Of a DNA stretch of 64,000 nt, positions 39,301 to 54,300 are shown in pieces (positions within the stretch are counted from its first letter, which is position 1; every line of letters begins with the position of its first letter). The stretch spans positions 1 through 64,000 of the forward strand of contig JAFZKQ010000016.1 of the NCBI GenBank assembly GCA_017553575.1, written 5' to 3'. The notes beneath the pieces were generated by a model, which saw only the letters and a program-made list of their open reading frames with translations, searched no databases and had not been told where the DNA came from. Source of the DNA: Paludibacteraceae bacterium. GTDB taxonomy: Bacteria > Bacteroidota > Bacteroidia > Bacteroidales > Paludibacteraceae. A program made the position numbers and the translations under genes.

Positions 39301-42300
39301 TAACATATACTGGCTTTTGATCTCCAACAATAGTAGGAATAATCCTTTGGGCAGAAGAAGTAGATGACAAATCCTTACCCTCGAAACGCCACTTGTAATT
39401 GCCATCATCACCACCAGGAAGTGTCCATTCGATAGGAGAACCTACGCAGACCTTCTTATCATTGTTATCAACCAACACAGGATATGCTTGTGGGTGAACC
39501 GTCACATAAGCCGTACCGATACAACCCGTAGCAGCCTTTCCGACAACCATGAGAGAAACCTCTTCGCTTCCGATTTGATCGGAATAGGTTGCCGATGTAG
39601 AGATTGGCGTATCGTCACCCACCTTATACCAAGTATAGCTCTTCGCACCTTGTGCAGTGAATGTATATCTTGAGTTCTCACAAACGAGTGAGTCACCCAC
39701 GATAGAGACGATAGGCAAATCAACGATGCTAATCGTTACATCCTTCGCACTAACACAACCCTTATCGCTCGTACCCTCCAATCTATAAGCCAAGATAGAA
39801 GAAGTTGTGACATTTTCAACCGTCAACTTATCACCATCCTTAAGAGGAGCCACCGTATTGTCTTGATCGTAGGCAGCCGCATCATACCAAGCATAGGTTG
39901 AAGCACCACTTGCCGTGATGGTCAAATCGCCCTTTTCACATATACTCGTTGAAGAGTATGCCAATACAGGCAATGGGTTCACTGTGATAGTGAAGTCTGC
40001 TGATGTGTTGGAACAAACCACGTCACCATCCGACGTTGTATAAGACTTAGAAGCAACTACACGACCTACCTTATCAGTCTTTGAAGTAGCCTCATATGTA
40101 ATAGAAGAAGCGTCGCCATCCAAAGTCACACCACCGATAATCCACTTGTAAGAGTTGGCATCTGCCTCGCCCTTCGTATCTTCCAACAGAACTGAGCTTT
40201 CATGACAAACCTCCACGTTCTCAATTTGGAATGTCGGCTTAGCCAACGCCTTAACATCCACATCTTGGTAACCAACACATCGGAGATCGGAAGTTCCGTA
40301 AACCCTCAACTGGATATCCTCAGTAATGTTATTTTTCGTATAAGTTGGCAACTTAGAAAGTGGCTCGGCATTCTCATCGACCGTCTGACCATCACGGGCA
40401 AACCACTTGTAAGTGTAAGCACCCGTTGCAGAGAGGTTGACAGAAGAGCCCTCACAAAGGTTCTTCACACCACTAACCGCTATAATTGGCTTAGCATTGA
40501 TAGTCGGTGTGACATCTGTTGAATTCGTACAGTTCGTCACTGTATTCTTAACGGTCAACTTATAAGACTCACCCTTAGCAGGAACACGCTCCAACGTCCT
40601 TGTTGTAGAGAGAACCTCATCCGTACCAATCAACGTCCACTTATATTCTCTGTCCGCGTCAGGACCTGTTGCCGTCAAAGTCATCAGATCGTCTTCACAA
40701 AGTGTCGTACTACCAGAGTAGGCAACACTTGGCAAATCGTTAACCGTAACATTGATTACCGCAGGAACCGTACATCTTGTCTGTCCAGTTGGCGTGTTAT
40801 AGATATTAGATCCATCCAAATAAACCTTATGCGATGCAGCCGTAGTAGGCTTGATGGAGAAGGTGTTGACACCTGTACCGGAAGTTTTCTCTGTTCCAAA
40901 CGTCCACTCGTAATAGTCTGCACCCGAAGCACTCAAGTTAGCCGTCTCGCCCAAACAGATGACAGCATCGGCAGCTTGAAGTTCAGGCTTATCCAAAGGA
41001 GTAACAGGGACATCCAAATCATCCTTACAATAATCACCACCCTCCAAGAGGAGTTTAGCCAATACCTTATAGGTCTTAGGCTCATCTGCCTGCACCTTGA
41101 AGTTATCGACAGCCGATACGCGAGTATCACCATCGTACCACTCGTAGATAGCACCCTCAGTGCCACCTGCTGTCAAATTGAAGTAGTCACCCTTACAAAT
41201 TTGAGTAGCACCCGTAATTACGATAACTGGCTTTTGTTGAGTCGTTACAGGAATCGTAATCTCATTCTTACATCCCGTAATAGGATCCTCACCTACCAAC
41301 TTATAGGAAGTATACTTAGCCGTTAGATTTGCAACCACAAGATTTGCGGTAGTCGATACCGTCGCATTAGAAGCATTTTTCCATATATAGCTTCCACCCT
41401 CAATGCCCGTTGCCGTCAATGACAAGGTAGAACCCGTACACAAATCCGTATTTCCTATGAAGTCCACATTAGGAAGAGGATTGATAGTCACCTTCACATC
41501 CTCAGACTTGGAACAAGAAATGGTTGATACATTATACTTAGCCGTAGCCGTCACAGTAACCGTAACATCACCAGAAGGAGCGGTAGGAGCGTATGTGAAG
41601 GAAGATCCTGGATATTGACCCTCCATTGCATCCCACATATAAGACATGGATGATTGACCCTCTGCCGTAGCAGATGCCTCCAACTTAACAGAACCACCCG
41701 CACAGACGCTCTTGTCAGCAGCAACAATTACAGGAAGCTTAAGCGGCTTAACCGTGTAAGTCTTAGAAGCAGGACAAGAGTTATGAGAAGAAGGACCATC
41801 AGCCGTAACTTTAAAGGTGGTCTCCTCCGTTATGTTATGAGTCACAATCGTAGCACCCGTTTCACTCCAAGAAGCGTTCTTATCAGAAGTCCACTTGTAG
41901 TTAGTCGCACCATCCTCGGAAGTTGCCTTCAAGATGACTGTACCGTTGGTACATACATAGTCAGTACCAGAAACAAGGATGGCAGGAGCCTCATAAACGA
42001 CCACCTCAAATGTGGCAGTGTTCGTACAAGTCAAACCTCCTTGCTTCTCCTCCGTCATCTCTACCGTATAAGTGGTCGTACCCGTAGGAGATACACTCAC
42101 CTTGTACTCTCCATCCGCATTAGGAGCCACAGCTACGTTATCCAACTTGTAAGAAGTAGCGGGACCGTTGAAGGTAACTTCTGCCGATTCTCCGTTACAG
42201 ATTACTGGTTTCACAAGCGTGAAGGCCACCGTTGGCAAATCTTGGTAGGTTACCGTTACCGTAGCAGGCTTAGAACATACCGTTCCATCCGTATACTTAT

Positions 42301-45300
42301 AAGAACCAGTAACAGTTTCCTTGATTGGTTGAACATTGACATTGCTTACTACCGTAGTTGGTGTATTCGCACCCGTTGTCCAACTATAAGTTGTCGTAAC
42401 GGATGGATCCGTATGGTCAGGGACATTGGCTACCAACGTAGCATCAGCACCCTTACAAACTTTCACATCCTCAGCCGTGATAGTAGGATAAGCCAACGGA
42501 GCTACCGTAGCTTTCTTTATCTTGCTTTCACAACCGTCATTACCCTTCACAGCGTATGTCTTTTCAGCATCAACTACTACTGTCAAGTTAGACTCTGTCT
42601 CACCAGGCAACTCTACGGCTGTCTCGCCATCCATCCTATACCATTGATAAGAGTTGGCACCCGTTGCAGACAAAGTTGTCCCAGATCCATCACAGACCTT
42701 CAACTTACCAGTGATAGCAACAACAGGCAATGCCTTCACCTTCACATCAACCGTTGCTGATTGAGGACAACCCTTGCTGGAAACAACTTCCAAACGCAAT
42801 GGCATTGTCGTAGTAACATCCGTCGTGTAGGAAGTCTGCCACTCATGAGTCGTAGGAGCTTGGCCTTCAGCATCTGGGTAAGTTCCGCCCAAAAGTGTAG
42901 AACCGGAATACCACTTCGCACTCTGAACGTCAGCCCCGTTGTTGCCGAGCGTATAATTCAAATTGAAGAGTTCTCCTGAACAAACCTCCTTCGTCTCAGG
43001 TGTAATTTGAGGGATTGGATTAGCCGACAACGTAACGAACAACTCATTAGAACAGTTGTCCTTCGTACCTGTCAACTTAACCACCTTGTTTTGACCCAAG
43101 TTAATAGCCTCTGAAGTATAGGTTGCATAGGCACTTGCAGATTGGTCTTCCCAAGCGTATTGGATACCTGATTGTTGACCATCAGCAATCAAAGTCGTCG
43201 TACCTCCGTCACAGACCTCCAGATTTCCAGTATACGCCAAAGTAGGCTTGGAAACTGGTGTTATTGTGTGATTTGCATATCTCTTACAGAATCCGTTGTC
43301 ACCCATCATGTAAAGAGTGGTAGGATTCGTAATATTAGTCACCTTATACGTTGCACCGTTTCCGACAGCAACTATAGAATTGTTAACCTCTGGATTCTCG
43401 TTATACCAAGCGTAAGTGATTGGTGAAGAAGAGGAGGAAGCCGTCAAGATAGCATCCGTACCAGAACACAACTTGTCAACACCCGAAATCTGCAAATCAG
43501 CTGGATAAGAGTGAACATGAACGGTTACATCACGAGAATCGGTACAACTGGTTTGCAAATCCGTTACAGTAATCGTAATCGTGTAGTCTCCAGATTGGGA
43601 TGGCGTATATGTATAGACATTTCCCGGTACCTCATTGCCACCCTGCAACTTCCATGAGTAAGAATAATTTGCATTCGATTCGTAAGACAATCGTATTTGA
43701 TCTCCTATACAGATATCGGTAAGACCCTCTGGCATAGGCACAGCAGGTTGTGTCTGCACCATATCAATCTTAATATCATCAAAGCCTTTACAACCATCTT
43801 TCGAAGTCACCGTAACCGAATAGACTTGGTCGTTTTGAGGAGATTCCAACGTCAAATTTTTCGTTTCATCACCCGTATTCCAATAGTAAGAATATGGACC
43901 ATTGGACTCTGTCGTATTCTTCACATCCGCAGACAAAGTAATTCCCGCAGCATCATCCGCACATACACTGTTTTTACTAGAAGAGATTTCTACAACAGGC
44001 TTCTTGTAGATATTAATGTAATAGACAATCTCTTGTTCACAATTATTGGCATCAACAACCTGAGCTTTATATGTGAAGCTCTTCTCAACAACATCCCTGA
44101 TTTGAGTTCCTGTCGCATTCATGTTTTCTGTCGACTGAACGTTGGTCCACGTATAGCTTTTGAGATTGATTTGACCCAAGGAGTTGTTCTTGATCTTAAA
44201 GACGGTTTCCTCGCCCTCACAAACTATTGATGGAGCCTCAATTTCAACAGAAGGGACCTCACGAGCCTTCACCTCCGTTGTTGTAGATGCAGAACAATAA
44301 GCATCTGTAACATCCACTTGGAATCGAACAGTCTCGGAGTCATTTATCTTACGAGTTTCATAAGTACTTGCAGCATTCTCTTCCTTCACATTGGTTGAAA
44401 GGTCGGTCCATGTATAATTCAAAGTAGAACCATTAGCCGCCGTAGCATTAGCAGTCAATGTGGTTGGCTCATTTGGACAAACCATAACAGAAGCAGGAAG
44501 TGTAACCGTAGGCAATGGCTTCACCTCAACAGGGAATGACTCAGTGCTGCTACAAGTAACCGTTGTGTTACCCAATTTAGGATTACCTTGATATATCTTC
44601 GTAGAAGTCAAAGAGACAGTGAAGGTACCAGAAACGGTCGGAGTAAAGGTAAACTCTGCAGCGGAACCCGTCAAATCACCCATCTTCCATTCACGGGAAC
44701 CTGCATTACCCTTATCCTTCAACGTGATGGACTGGTTCACACAAGTTGGATCATAATCATCCAATGTGATGGTTGGCTTATCCAACTTCTTGATTTCAAT
44801 CTCCGCAGGAGCACTATTACAAGAGTTACCATCCGATGCCTTCACGATGAACTTCGTATCAGCTGTGATAGTTGGCTCATAGGTCGCGGAGTTGGACTTC
44901 AACAACGTCGTTCCATCAGCAGCATACCAGTTATACTTTCCTCCCTCAATACCAGAAGCCGTCAACAAAGTTGCATTTCCGTCGCAGGCATATTCACCTG
45001 ACAACGCAACAGTAGGCAATAGATATACATCAACTGAACCTTCGATGTCATAACTACAAGCAAGACCCGACTTGTTTCTAACGCTTACCGTATAATTGTA
45101 CTTGCGAGCAGTTGTTGTGGAAGAGTTCGTATTAGACTCAGTAACAGGGACGAGGACAGACTTCTCTGTTGTCCATGCACCACCGTTCCAACTATACTCA
45201 TAGTCTTCACTCTTCGCATAAGTCACTTCCAACTTCACATTACCACCCAAACAAGTAGGGGTCGCCTTGATTGTCACTACAGGCTTAGCCACCACATTAA

Positions 45301-48300
45301 ATTTATAAGTTGCATCCGTATAACAACCATCAGAATTAGTACCTGTAACCGTCAACGTGTTCTCTCCCGTCATGACTGGAGTATAGGTAATCGTATTCGT
45401 CGTAGCTCCCGTTGACCACTTCCAACTGTTGGCAGCAGCAAGACCCGTACCTGTGAGTGCACTAACTGAGATTTGTTCACCCTCACAGATTTCAGCCGTA
45501 GCAGGATTGAACGTAATAGTAGGCACTGTGTTGACCTTCACATCTTTACTGAATTCGAAGGTACAACCCGTATTCTCATTCAAGGCAACCACTGTGATGG
45601 TCGTATCCTTCGTAATGGAGTAGCTGTTGCTCGTACCCTCATAAGAACCATCATTGTTCCAATCATATTTGTAGGAAGCATTAGCATCCTTCAATTTTAC
45701 AGTAAATTCTTTATAAGGACAAACTGCTTTTATCGGCTCGAAGTCGAAGGTTGGCAAATCCTCAACCGTAATCGAGACAGGATAAGAATTAACACAACCA
45801 TTAGCATCCGTACCCTTCAATAAATAAGACTTAGACTCTGTGGAAGCAAATGTTTTAGAGAAAGTTGCCCCAGTTGCGATCAAAGTGTTCTCATTATTTG
45901 TGGTCTCATACCAAACGAAAGACGTAGTAGGATCAGCCTCGTTCACACCAGTAAGTGTGATTACCGAATTCTTACATACGGAACGTCTACCCGTAACTGA
46001 CAAATCAGGCAATGCATTGACAATGACATCAACATATTGTGTAGCCACACACTTCTGACCGTTCACATAAGCTTCCACCTTCAAACGTTTCGTACCCAAT
46101 GAGGTTGGCGTATAAGAAGGTAGGATGTCGGAAGTCGCAATCTTATCTCCCTTCTCGTCATACCAGGTGAAAGTAACAGTTCCCGTCACACCTTCGACTT
46201 TTGCCTTCAACGTCGTAAGTGGCGCATTCAGACAAACAGGGTTGTTTCCTTCTATCGTAATTGCTGGAAGAGTGTATGTATCAATCGTCCTAGAATTAGA
46301 TCCCTTACATTGATAAATGTCTGTAGCCTCCACTGTGAAGGTGGTAGGAGAAGCGATAGAAGTAGTCAACTCATCTGACGTACTCAAGACATTTTCCGTA
46401 TCCTTGATTTTCCATTCGTAAGAAGTTGCGTTATCCTTCTCCACATCCGTTCTCTTGACAGACATAGTGAAGAGGGAATCCGCACAGACGGACGGACTAG
46501 TGATTTGCAAGGTTGGCAATGTGTGTACATTGACACTGAAATCCTTATAAACCTCACAACCCAAATCGTCTTTCGTCGTAGCAGTCAACTTAAATTTAAA
46601 TGAATTGTCGTTAACTCCATCGTTATAACCAACAGTATTCATCTGAAGATTCAAGTCAGCACCGTAAGACTCATAATTAGTGCCTTCCCATTTATACTCC
46701 ATTTCAGCATTAGGGTTCGGCATACTTGCAGTAAGTTCCAATTCTCCTCCCTTACAAACATCCATGCTACCCGTAATTTTAGGTGCCGAAACAGTAACTG
46801 CGGTAATTCTAACTGGCGTAGGAGTTGTAGCCTCACAGCCATTCTTGCCTAACGGATAAACATAGAGAACTGAGTTTTCTTTAGTTGGCGTGAACGAATA
46901 TTCAAAAGCCCCGCTCTCTTCTTCGTTACCATATTTAAATGTGTAACTCTTAACGTCTATATTATCAGGAGGCGTAACCGTTGTGGAATTGCCCATACAA
47001 ACTGTTTGGTCTGGAATAGAGACTACCGGATATTCCTTAGGTCTAACCGTGACAGTGGCCTGCCCATGACAAGTTCCATCAAAGACATCTACTGTATAAT
47101 CCGTTGCATCTTCAACAGCTGGAAGAGTAATCTTACGGGCATCCGAATTGTTATGCAACCACTTGTATACCAAACCATCTTGTCCGCCTACCGCTGTCAA
47201 ATCCTGAGTCAAGCCACGACAAACTTCCGTAACTCCATTAATAGAAGGTTCGATAGCAACAGATGGATTCTGCCTAACATTAACAGTAATTGGTCCATAC
47301 TCGGTACTACAACCATACTTATCCACTGCAGTCAATGTATACTTATAACCCTCCGCAGGACTGGAATTCACCATAACCTCCGTATATGGATTAATTGTCA
47401 CAGGAGTAACTCCGGAACGCTCCCATGTATATGTCAAATCTCCATTACTAGAAATCTCTCGACCCGTCAAATTCAAAGTCTCGCCAGCACACAATGAAGT
47501 CTCTCCTGTATAACTAATCTTTGGACTCGTATAGACTGGCAACTCTATCTCTGTGAAAGACTCACAATTATCCTTTGTTCCTGTCAAACGAACAGTCGTT
47601 GTCTTATCATAGGTGGCAGTATACAACTTACTTTCAGACAATACCGTAACGCCATTAACAGACCACTCGTATCTTGTATTATTGGAATTATCCAAACTAT
47701 TTGAACCTGTCAACGTCACTTCACCCCTATCACAAATTGGCAAACCTGTTGGCTCAATCGTCAAAAGTGGCTTTTCAACTGGAGTTATCTTAAATACAGC
47801 AGGTTCACTACTACATTGATAGATATCCGTACCAACCAATGTCACAGTGAAATCTGAATTGATCGGAGGTGTCGGGAAGTTCTCACTTAAAGTGGACTGC
47901 TTTTCTCCATTCTCATCGTAATACTCCCAAACATAATTTACCTGAGTAACATGCTGCATGTCCTTGGCCTTCAAAGTAGTGGAAGAACCACGACAAAGCT
48001 TTGACACACCCTCTATAGAGATGGTAGGGGTAGGACGAACTGTAACGCGAACTATCTCCTCCGATTCAGAAGGACAGTCAACACTTCCACCAACCGTAGT
48101 GGCCTTAACATTAAATTCAAAAGGCTTACCTTCTTCACTTGGGGCCATCATCAACTGATCAAGAGTTTCTCCCGTAACCGAACCCTTCCATGTATAGGTG
48201 TAGACCGCCCCCTCAATGTTAGAAACCGCCTTCAAATGCAACCATTCACCTTGACAGATTGTAGTTTCTCCTTCGATATGGAAGGATGGTCTGTCGTTAA

Positions 48301-51300
48301 CCTCCGCAACAATACTAGAAGAACCCGTACATCCATTTCCTGAAGTCACCTCTACAGAAACCTGTTGAGCCTTATCGGGGACAAAAGTTACCGTTTCGCC
48401 CTGATCATTGGCAGAGGTAGACCATTGATAATTATATGGTCCAGCTGCATCTGCTTGGTTGGTAACAACTGCCTTCAAGGCCAACTCGTCACCTGAACAT
48501 TTAGGCGTATTACCCGTAATGGTTATTTGTGGCAATTTCTTTGCTGTAACAATTTTCTCAGCATAAGCGGTACAGTGCAAATCAGTCTTGTCCGTCACAT
48601 CCACACGATAGGTACGTGTCTCAGCCGTAATAGGAGAGATGAAAGATGCCATAGAATACTCGTCATCGTTCCACAAGTAAGTCACATCCATGTTGGATGA
48701 TGCCATCAACGTGTTTGGTTGACCGACACAAACAGCCGACTCACCCGAAATTGAAACCGTAGGCAACTCTTGGATATGGGTCGTTACATCTATTTTATTC
48801 TCACAACCATTCACATCACGACCTCTCAACGTATACTTTTGGTTATCGTTATTCAAAGAATTAACCACCAATGGATTGACAAGTTGCTCATTCCACCAAT
48901 AGTCTTTTGCACCAAGAGCCGTCAACTCCAACTTGGATCCCTTACAAACGGTCGTCGCACCGTCATAGCTAAGTTCTGGCAACTTATTGACAGTGATGTC
49001 GATTGGCACTGTGGTAGAACATGTGACATCGAAAGTATTTAGAGAACCTACCGTCTTTGTAATACTACCCGTTACATAAATCGTCGTAGAGTTCTCTGGT
49101 TTTATACTATATGCGGCCGAAGTTCCATCTCCATCATTCCAATTCCAAGAGGTATTGGCTAAGTTGGAGCTCGCTGTCAAATGAGCATACTTACCTTTAC
49201 ATATCACATTTTCTCCGTTCACCGTCAACTTTGGCTTATCTACACCATAGACTATATATGAAGTAGAACCCTCACACTTGTTCGCATCCTTACCCCTCAC
49301 GGAGAAGGAGCGCGAAGCATGCTCAACAAGAACCTCCCTATAATCCAATTGGGAACCATCTCCCCATTCATAGGATTCAGCACCCGAGGCTGTCAAAATA
49401 ACAGTCTCTCCCATACATGCGCCTCCCTTATCCGCTGTTATTTTAAGTTGAGGCAATGGCATGATCTTCACCTCGATATTCGTTGTCGTGGAACAACCAA
49501 GACTGTTTGTACCCGTCAATTGATAGGAGTTGTCTTGCGTAACATTCGTCAAACTCAATACTGGTCCATCCTCACTATTTGCACTCCATCTATAAGATTC
49601 TGCTCCCACCGCAGTCAAGACTAAGTCGCCACCCTTACATACCTTTGCAGGCTCACGGGTTGACAATGTCGGAACAGGATTGACGGAAACTAGAACCTCC
49701 TTCGATGTCGAACAACCTTCATTAGAGCCCTCGATTTCCGTGGTTCCCTCCACCGTCAAAATCAAATCTGACTGTACCTTGTCAATACTAATCGTTGATG
49801 TAGTTGCACCTGTTGACCACAACCATCTTTGTGCAGTATTACTAGATGCTGTCAAGGTGACTGTCTCGCCAGCACAAACCTCCGTCGGCCCATCCACTTT
49901 TACTGTAGGATAAGCGACTACATTAATAGTCTTTCTCTTTTCTGAAGAACAACCATGCTCGTCAAATCCTTGCACCCAATAGGTAGCTTTATCATTTACC
50001 ACAACATCACGGTAATTCTCCGTCGTATTATCACTCCACAAATAACGTGTACAAGTAGGAGATGTTACTTTCAAACGGACTGAGCTTCCCTTACAAACCT
50101 TAGATGGCCAATTATCAATTTCCATCAAAGGAGCGTTATAGGCCGTAACCGGAACTTCAATCGTGTTCGTACATCCGTTCGCATCCGTACCTGTCAAGGT
50201 ATATTTCGTGTCGGATGTCACATTCGTCAATTTCAAAGTTGCATTGGTATTACCATTACCCCAATCATACGTTGTAGCACCTGTTGCCGTCAACTCCAAC
50301 TTTCCACCTGAACATACTCCCAAATCACCCAAGACCATCAAAGTAGGTTTAGGGTTAACCTCTACATCCACATAGTCTACAGAAGAACAACCGTTCAAAG
50401 TACCAGTTACCGTGAGTCGGAAATTTCCTGCTGGAGTGTTTTCATATTTTATAGCACTTACTGTATTCTCTCCATCATCCCATCTATATGCAGTACCACT
50501 TGGTCCACTAGGCGTCAAACTGACTTTATCGCCCTCACAGACACCTCTATCACCCAAGATAGTGAAGACTGGAGGAATACGCAATGCAGGAGTATAATTA
50601 TTCTCGCCTTCGCATCCATAATTATCGGTCACAGTCAAATAGAAAGTCTGTGATTGCTCAATCGGATCTGTCGTAACATGGTCGTACGCACCACCGCTCT
50701 TTGACCAACCGGCACCATTAGACCATGAGTATTTGACAGGATAGGCTTTGTACTCCACATCGCCTGCCGTGAAATCATTGTAAGTAGTATTCTCTGCGTC
50801 AATGGACAACTCAGCAGAGTTCCCCTTACAAATAAAACTTTCGCTTATTATTACATTTGGTTTTTCTATCACATATACATCTATTGACTTTTGAGCAGGA
50901 CAGCCACTGCCCAAATTCTGACCCGTCACAACATAAGTATGGTGACCCACACTTGGTGTGAACTTTTTCGATGCTCCAGTACCCAAGTTGTTGTCCCAAC
51001 TATATATTGCACCATCGTCCAAACCTCCTGCAATAAGTTCCAACTCCGATCCTTCACAGATTGGAGCGGTTGGAGCACCCAATACATTCAAATCTGGTGC
51101 TGGCATTACATTTACCGTATGAGATTGCTCAGCACTCTCGCAGACCTTAACATTTTCCCCTTTGGTTCTCGCCTTTACATAAACAGTTGTAGTTGTCGAA
51201 GTTGGCACAAAAGACATCTGATTACCAGTCTCTGGCTGAGTAACAATTTCGCCCGCTCCAGAACCAATACGCCACGTATATTCAAGTGAAGGTTCACTGG

Positions 51301-54300
51301 CAGTCAACGTAACTGTACCGCCAGGACAGACATTGAAATTACCTGTAACATTAAAGGTTGGTAGAGGGGTCACCGACACCGTAAACTCCGCCTTACTATG
51401 ACATCCTTTATCATCAATAGCAGTCACCTCATAAGTGGTCAAATCAGTTGGTATAGGTTGAATGACATCACCAGAAAGGTTACCTGGCATCCAAGACCAA
51501 GTCTTGATATTGTCTGTTGATTTAGCTACGACCTTAGCAGGGGAGCCCTTGCAGACCCAATTGATACTGTTTGCATAATCGATGGACACATTCGGCAACT
51601 TGTTGAAAGTAACGGTAAAATCCTTGGATGACTGGCACCCGTTGTTATCCGTACCTACCACCGTATAATTATAGGTAGTAGCTTGCGATTCGTTGAATTC
51701 GAACTTGCCATCCGTAGAAACTGGACGACCTGATATCTCATACGAACCACTTGCACCAGCACCACCAAAAGTCAAGACCGCCGTTTCATTGACACATGCT
51801 TCCGGAACACCATTCTGAACAAGGATAGGATTCTGATTGACAATAACATGCGCCTCTACTGGATTAGAAGAACAACCTCCACGTGTTGCGATGGCCTTAA
51901 AGACGCCTCCATCACTAATTGTGATAGAGGTGGCGTGCGAACCGTTGTTTGCATCTGGTGTCTCCCACGTAACTTGGGTATTCTCACTCAATACAGCAGT
52001 CAAGATCTTTGATGAATTCACACCAGAAGCACAAAGATTGTCATCGCCATCAATCACAACCGTAGGCTCTGGGTAAACTTTATAGGATACATCTTGATTA
52101 GCCTTACATCCGTTTATATCAACAACAGTTACCTTGTAGGATTGTTGCTCACCTGATGAATTTGTTGTTGAGGTAGTGGCTGCTGTTTGAACTTGAGCTC
52201 CATGCAAAGTATTGCTACCCACCCACTGATAACTACCTATTGTCACTCCGCTCTCTGGAGAAGAAGCTTGAGCCTTCAACGTGATTATATCATTTGGACA
52301 ATAAGATACTTTATCTGCAGAAGCCATTACAATAGGGTTCTTGTGAACGACGAAGTCAAACGTCTGCTCAGCTGCACAACCACCCGTCGCAGCAGGACTC
52401 TGCACCCTTACCTTATATCTTACCGTCTTTGCCTTTCCATCTGCATCAAGAGTAGCGACTGAACTTGGAGTATGCCTATTAGGATGACCCGTAACTGCTG
52501 CGACCGGTGTCTCCTGATCCCCCTCAATCTTATACCATGCATAAGAATAGGCGGCACTCTCCTCATATTGGTTTGTCTCCCGATTATAAACCTTCACCGT
52601 AAACACAACATTATCACCCTCACATATAGAAGGCACCTTGTCAATCGTAAAGTTAGGAATATCCTTGACGGTAAGATTCTTGATAACAGACTTCTTACAT
52701 CCTTGATATTCCACTTCAAGTTTGACGGTAGCCATGTTTGCCGACACCTTCAACATCGTATCTTGCTGGAACCTTGTGGCACTATTGTTCCACTTATATC
52801 CATCATTAGGATAGTCTGGATTTGGTGATCCATTGCTAGAAACAGGAGGATTGGCAGTCAAGTGCAACTTCTCTCCATCACAGACTGGCTCTATTCCCTC
52901 AATAGATGGCTCATAATCGTTCTTCATTTGAACAGCCTCAATGGTAGGTTCTCCAGTACAACCATTAAGACCCATTGCCCGGACTTGCACCGTATTGGTA
53001 CCAGCATGCAAAGCATTGGCTGGAATCTGATAAACTGAAGTCATTCGAGTCTCGCTAGAACTATTAACAGACCAATAGTAACCATCACTGAGTGGAGTCT
53101 CCGTTGATTGCGACTCATCTACCACAACCTCCGATGTGACAGATGCACCAAAACAAACATCATTCATCGGACGGAAAGTAAGAGCCGGAACACCCTTTGT
53201 CTTAACAGGAACTTCATGAGTTCCATAACAATAATCACCATTTTTCCCGATTTCCTCATAAAATTTTCTTGCCGTCACCGTATAGGTGGTCGTCACATTA
53301 GGTTGACCTATCTTGGTAGTCACCGTACCTGTTGAATAATCTGAGCCAGGGACAGGAGACCATTTATATGTACTACCCGTAGTTCCAGTAGCGACAGACA
53401 GAGTAAATGGATCATTAGGACAAACTTCAGCGTTATCTACCTTACCCTCTACAGTAGGATTCTCCAACGGTGTAACAGCCACCGTTTTCTCATATTTACA
53501 GACTTGAGTCGTTCCATCCTGCCTAACATACTGAGGAGATTCCACCTTCGCCTTTATATACCGTACTCTGTCAATGCTTGGTATCGTATAGTTTGGACCC
53601 GAATTATCCAAAGAGACCTCACCATCTCCCGCCAAGTTTTCAGTTTCATACCAACTATACATATAACCCGGATATCGGATGTCTGGAGTCAACTTCACCT
53701 CGTCTCCCTTACATGCATAAGTATTTTCCAACCAATCTTCCTGCAAAAATTCAGGAGCCTTCACATATATATCCTTAGAGAAGGAACAATCGCCTGGCTT
53801 TGTATACACAGTCAACGTAAGAGTATCTTCTTTCTTGGTTATGTCTTCAAACTTATAATCTATATCCTTTGCTTCTATGTTTTGGCCATTAGGAAGAGTC
53901 CAAACATAACTTGTTATTTCAGCATTCGGTTTGTCGTCGATTTTTGACGTAACCTTTGAAGTATTGATGAGATGAACAACACCAGCACAGTCATCTACCT
54001 GATAAGCACTCGGATCTGCAGTAATTGCCACCAAATCAGTCTTCAATATAAAACGAGAACAATTACGTGTATCGGTTTGATCTACATTTATATAACAATA
54101 AATTTTTTCTTTAGGCCCAATCGTGGATCTTTTCACCCTAGCCTTATTAGGCTGAGTTGGACTTTGATATATTGGTTTACCACTTGGACGTTCCCAAGTA
54201 TAGGTTCCTGCCACATTGGGCAACCCCCCTGGCGCTGTCAGCCAAACCTGGTCTTCATCACCGTCTTGACAAAAATCCGACTCAATCTCCCATTTACGAG

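Noticed and set aside
41654-42760. A 368-codon open frame on the plus strand, antisense to the giant gene, with others such as 26873-27751, 30530-31423 and 34658-35611.
   Set aside because: They read as Arg/Ser/Thr-rich translation without domains and follow the codon pattern of the repeated giant gene in the opposite frame. Each is a shadow.
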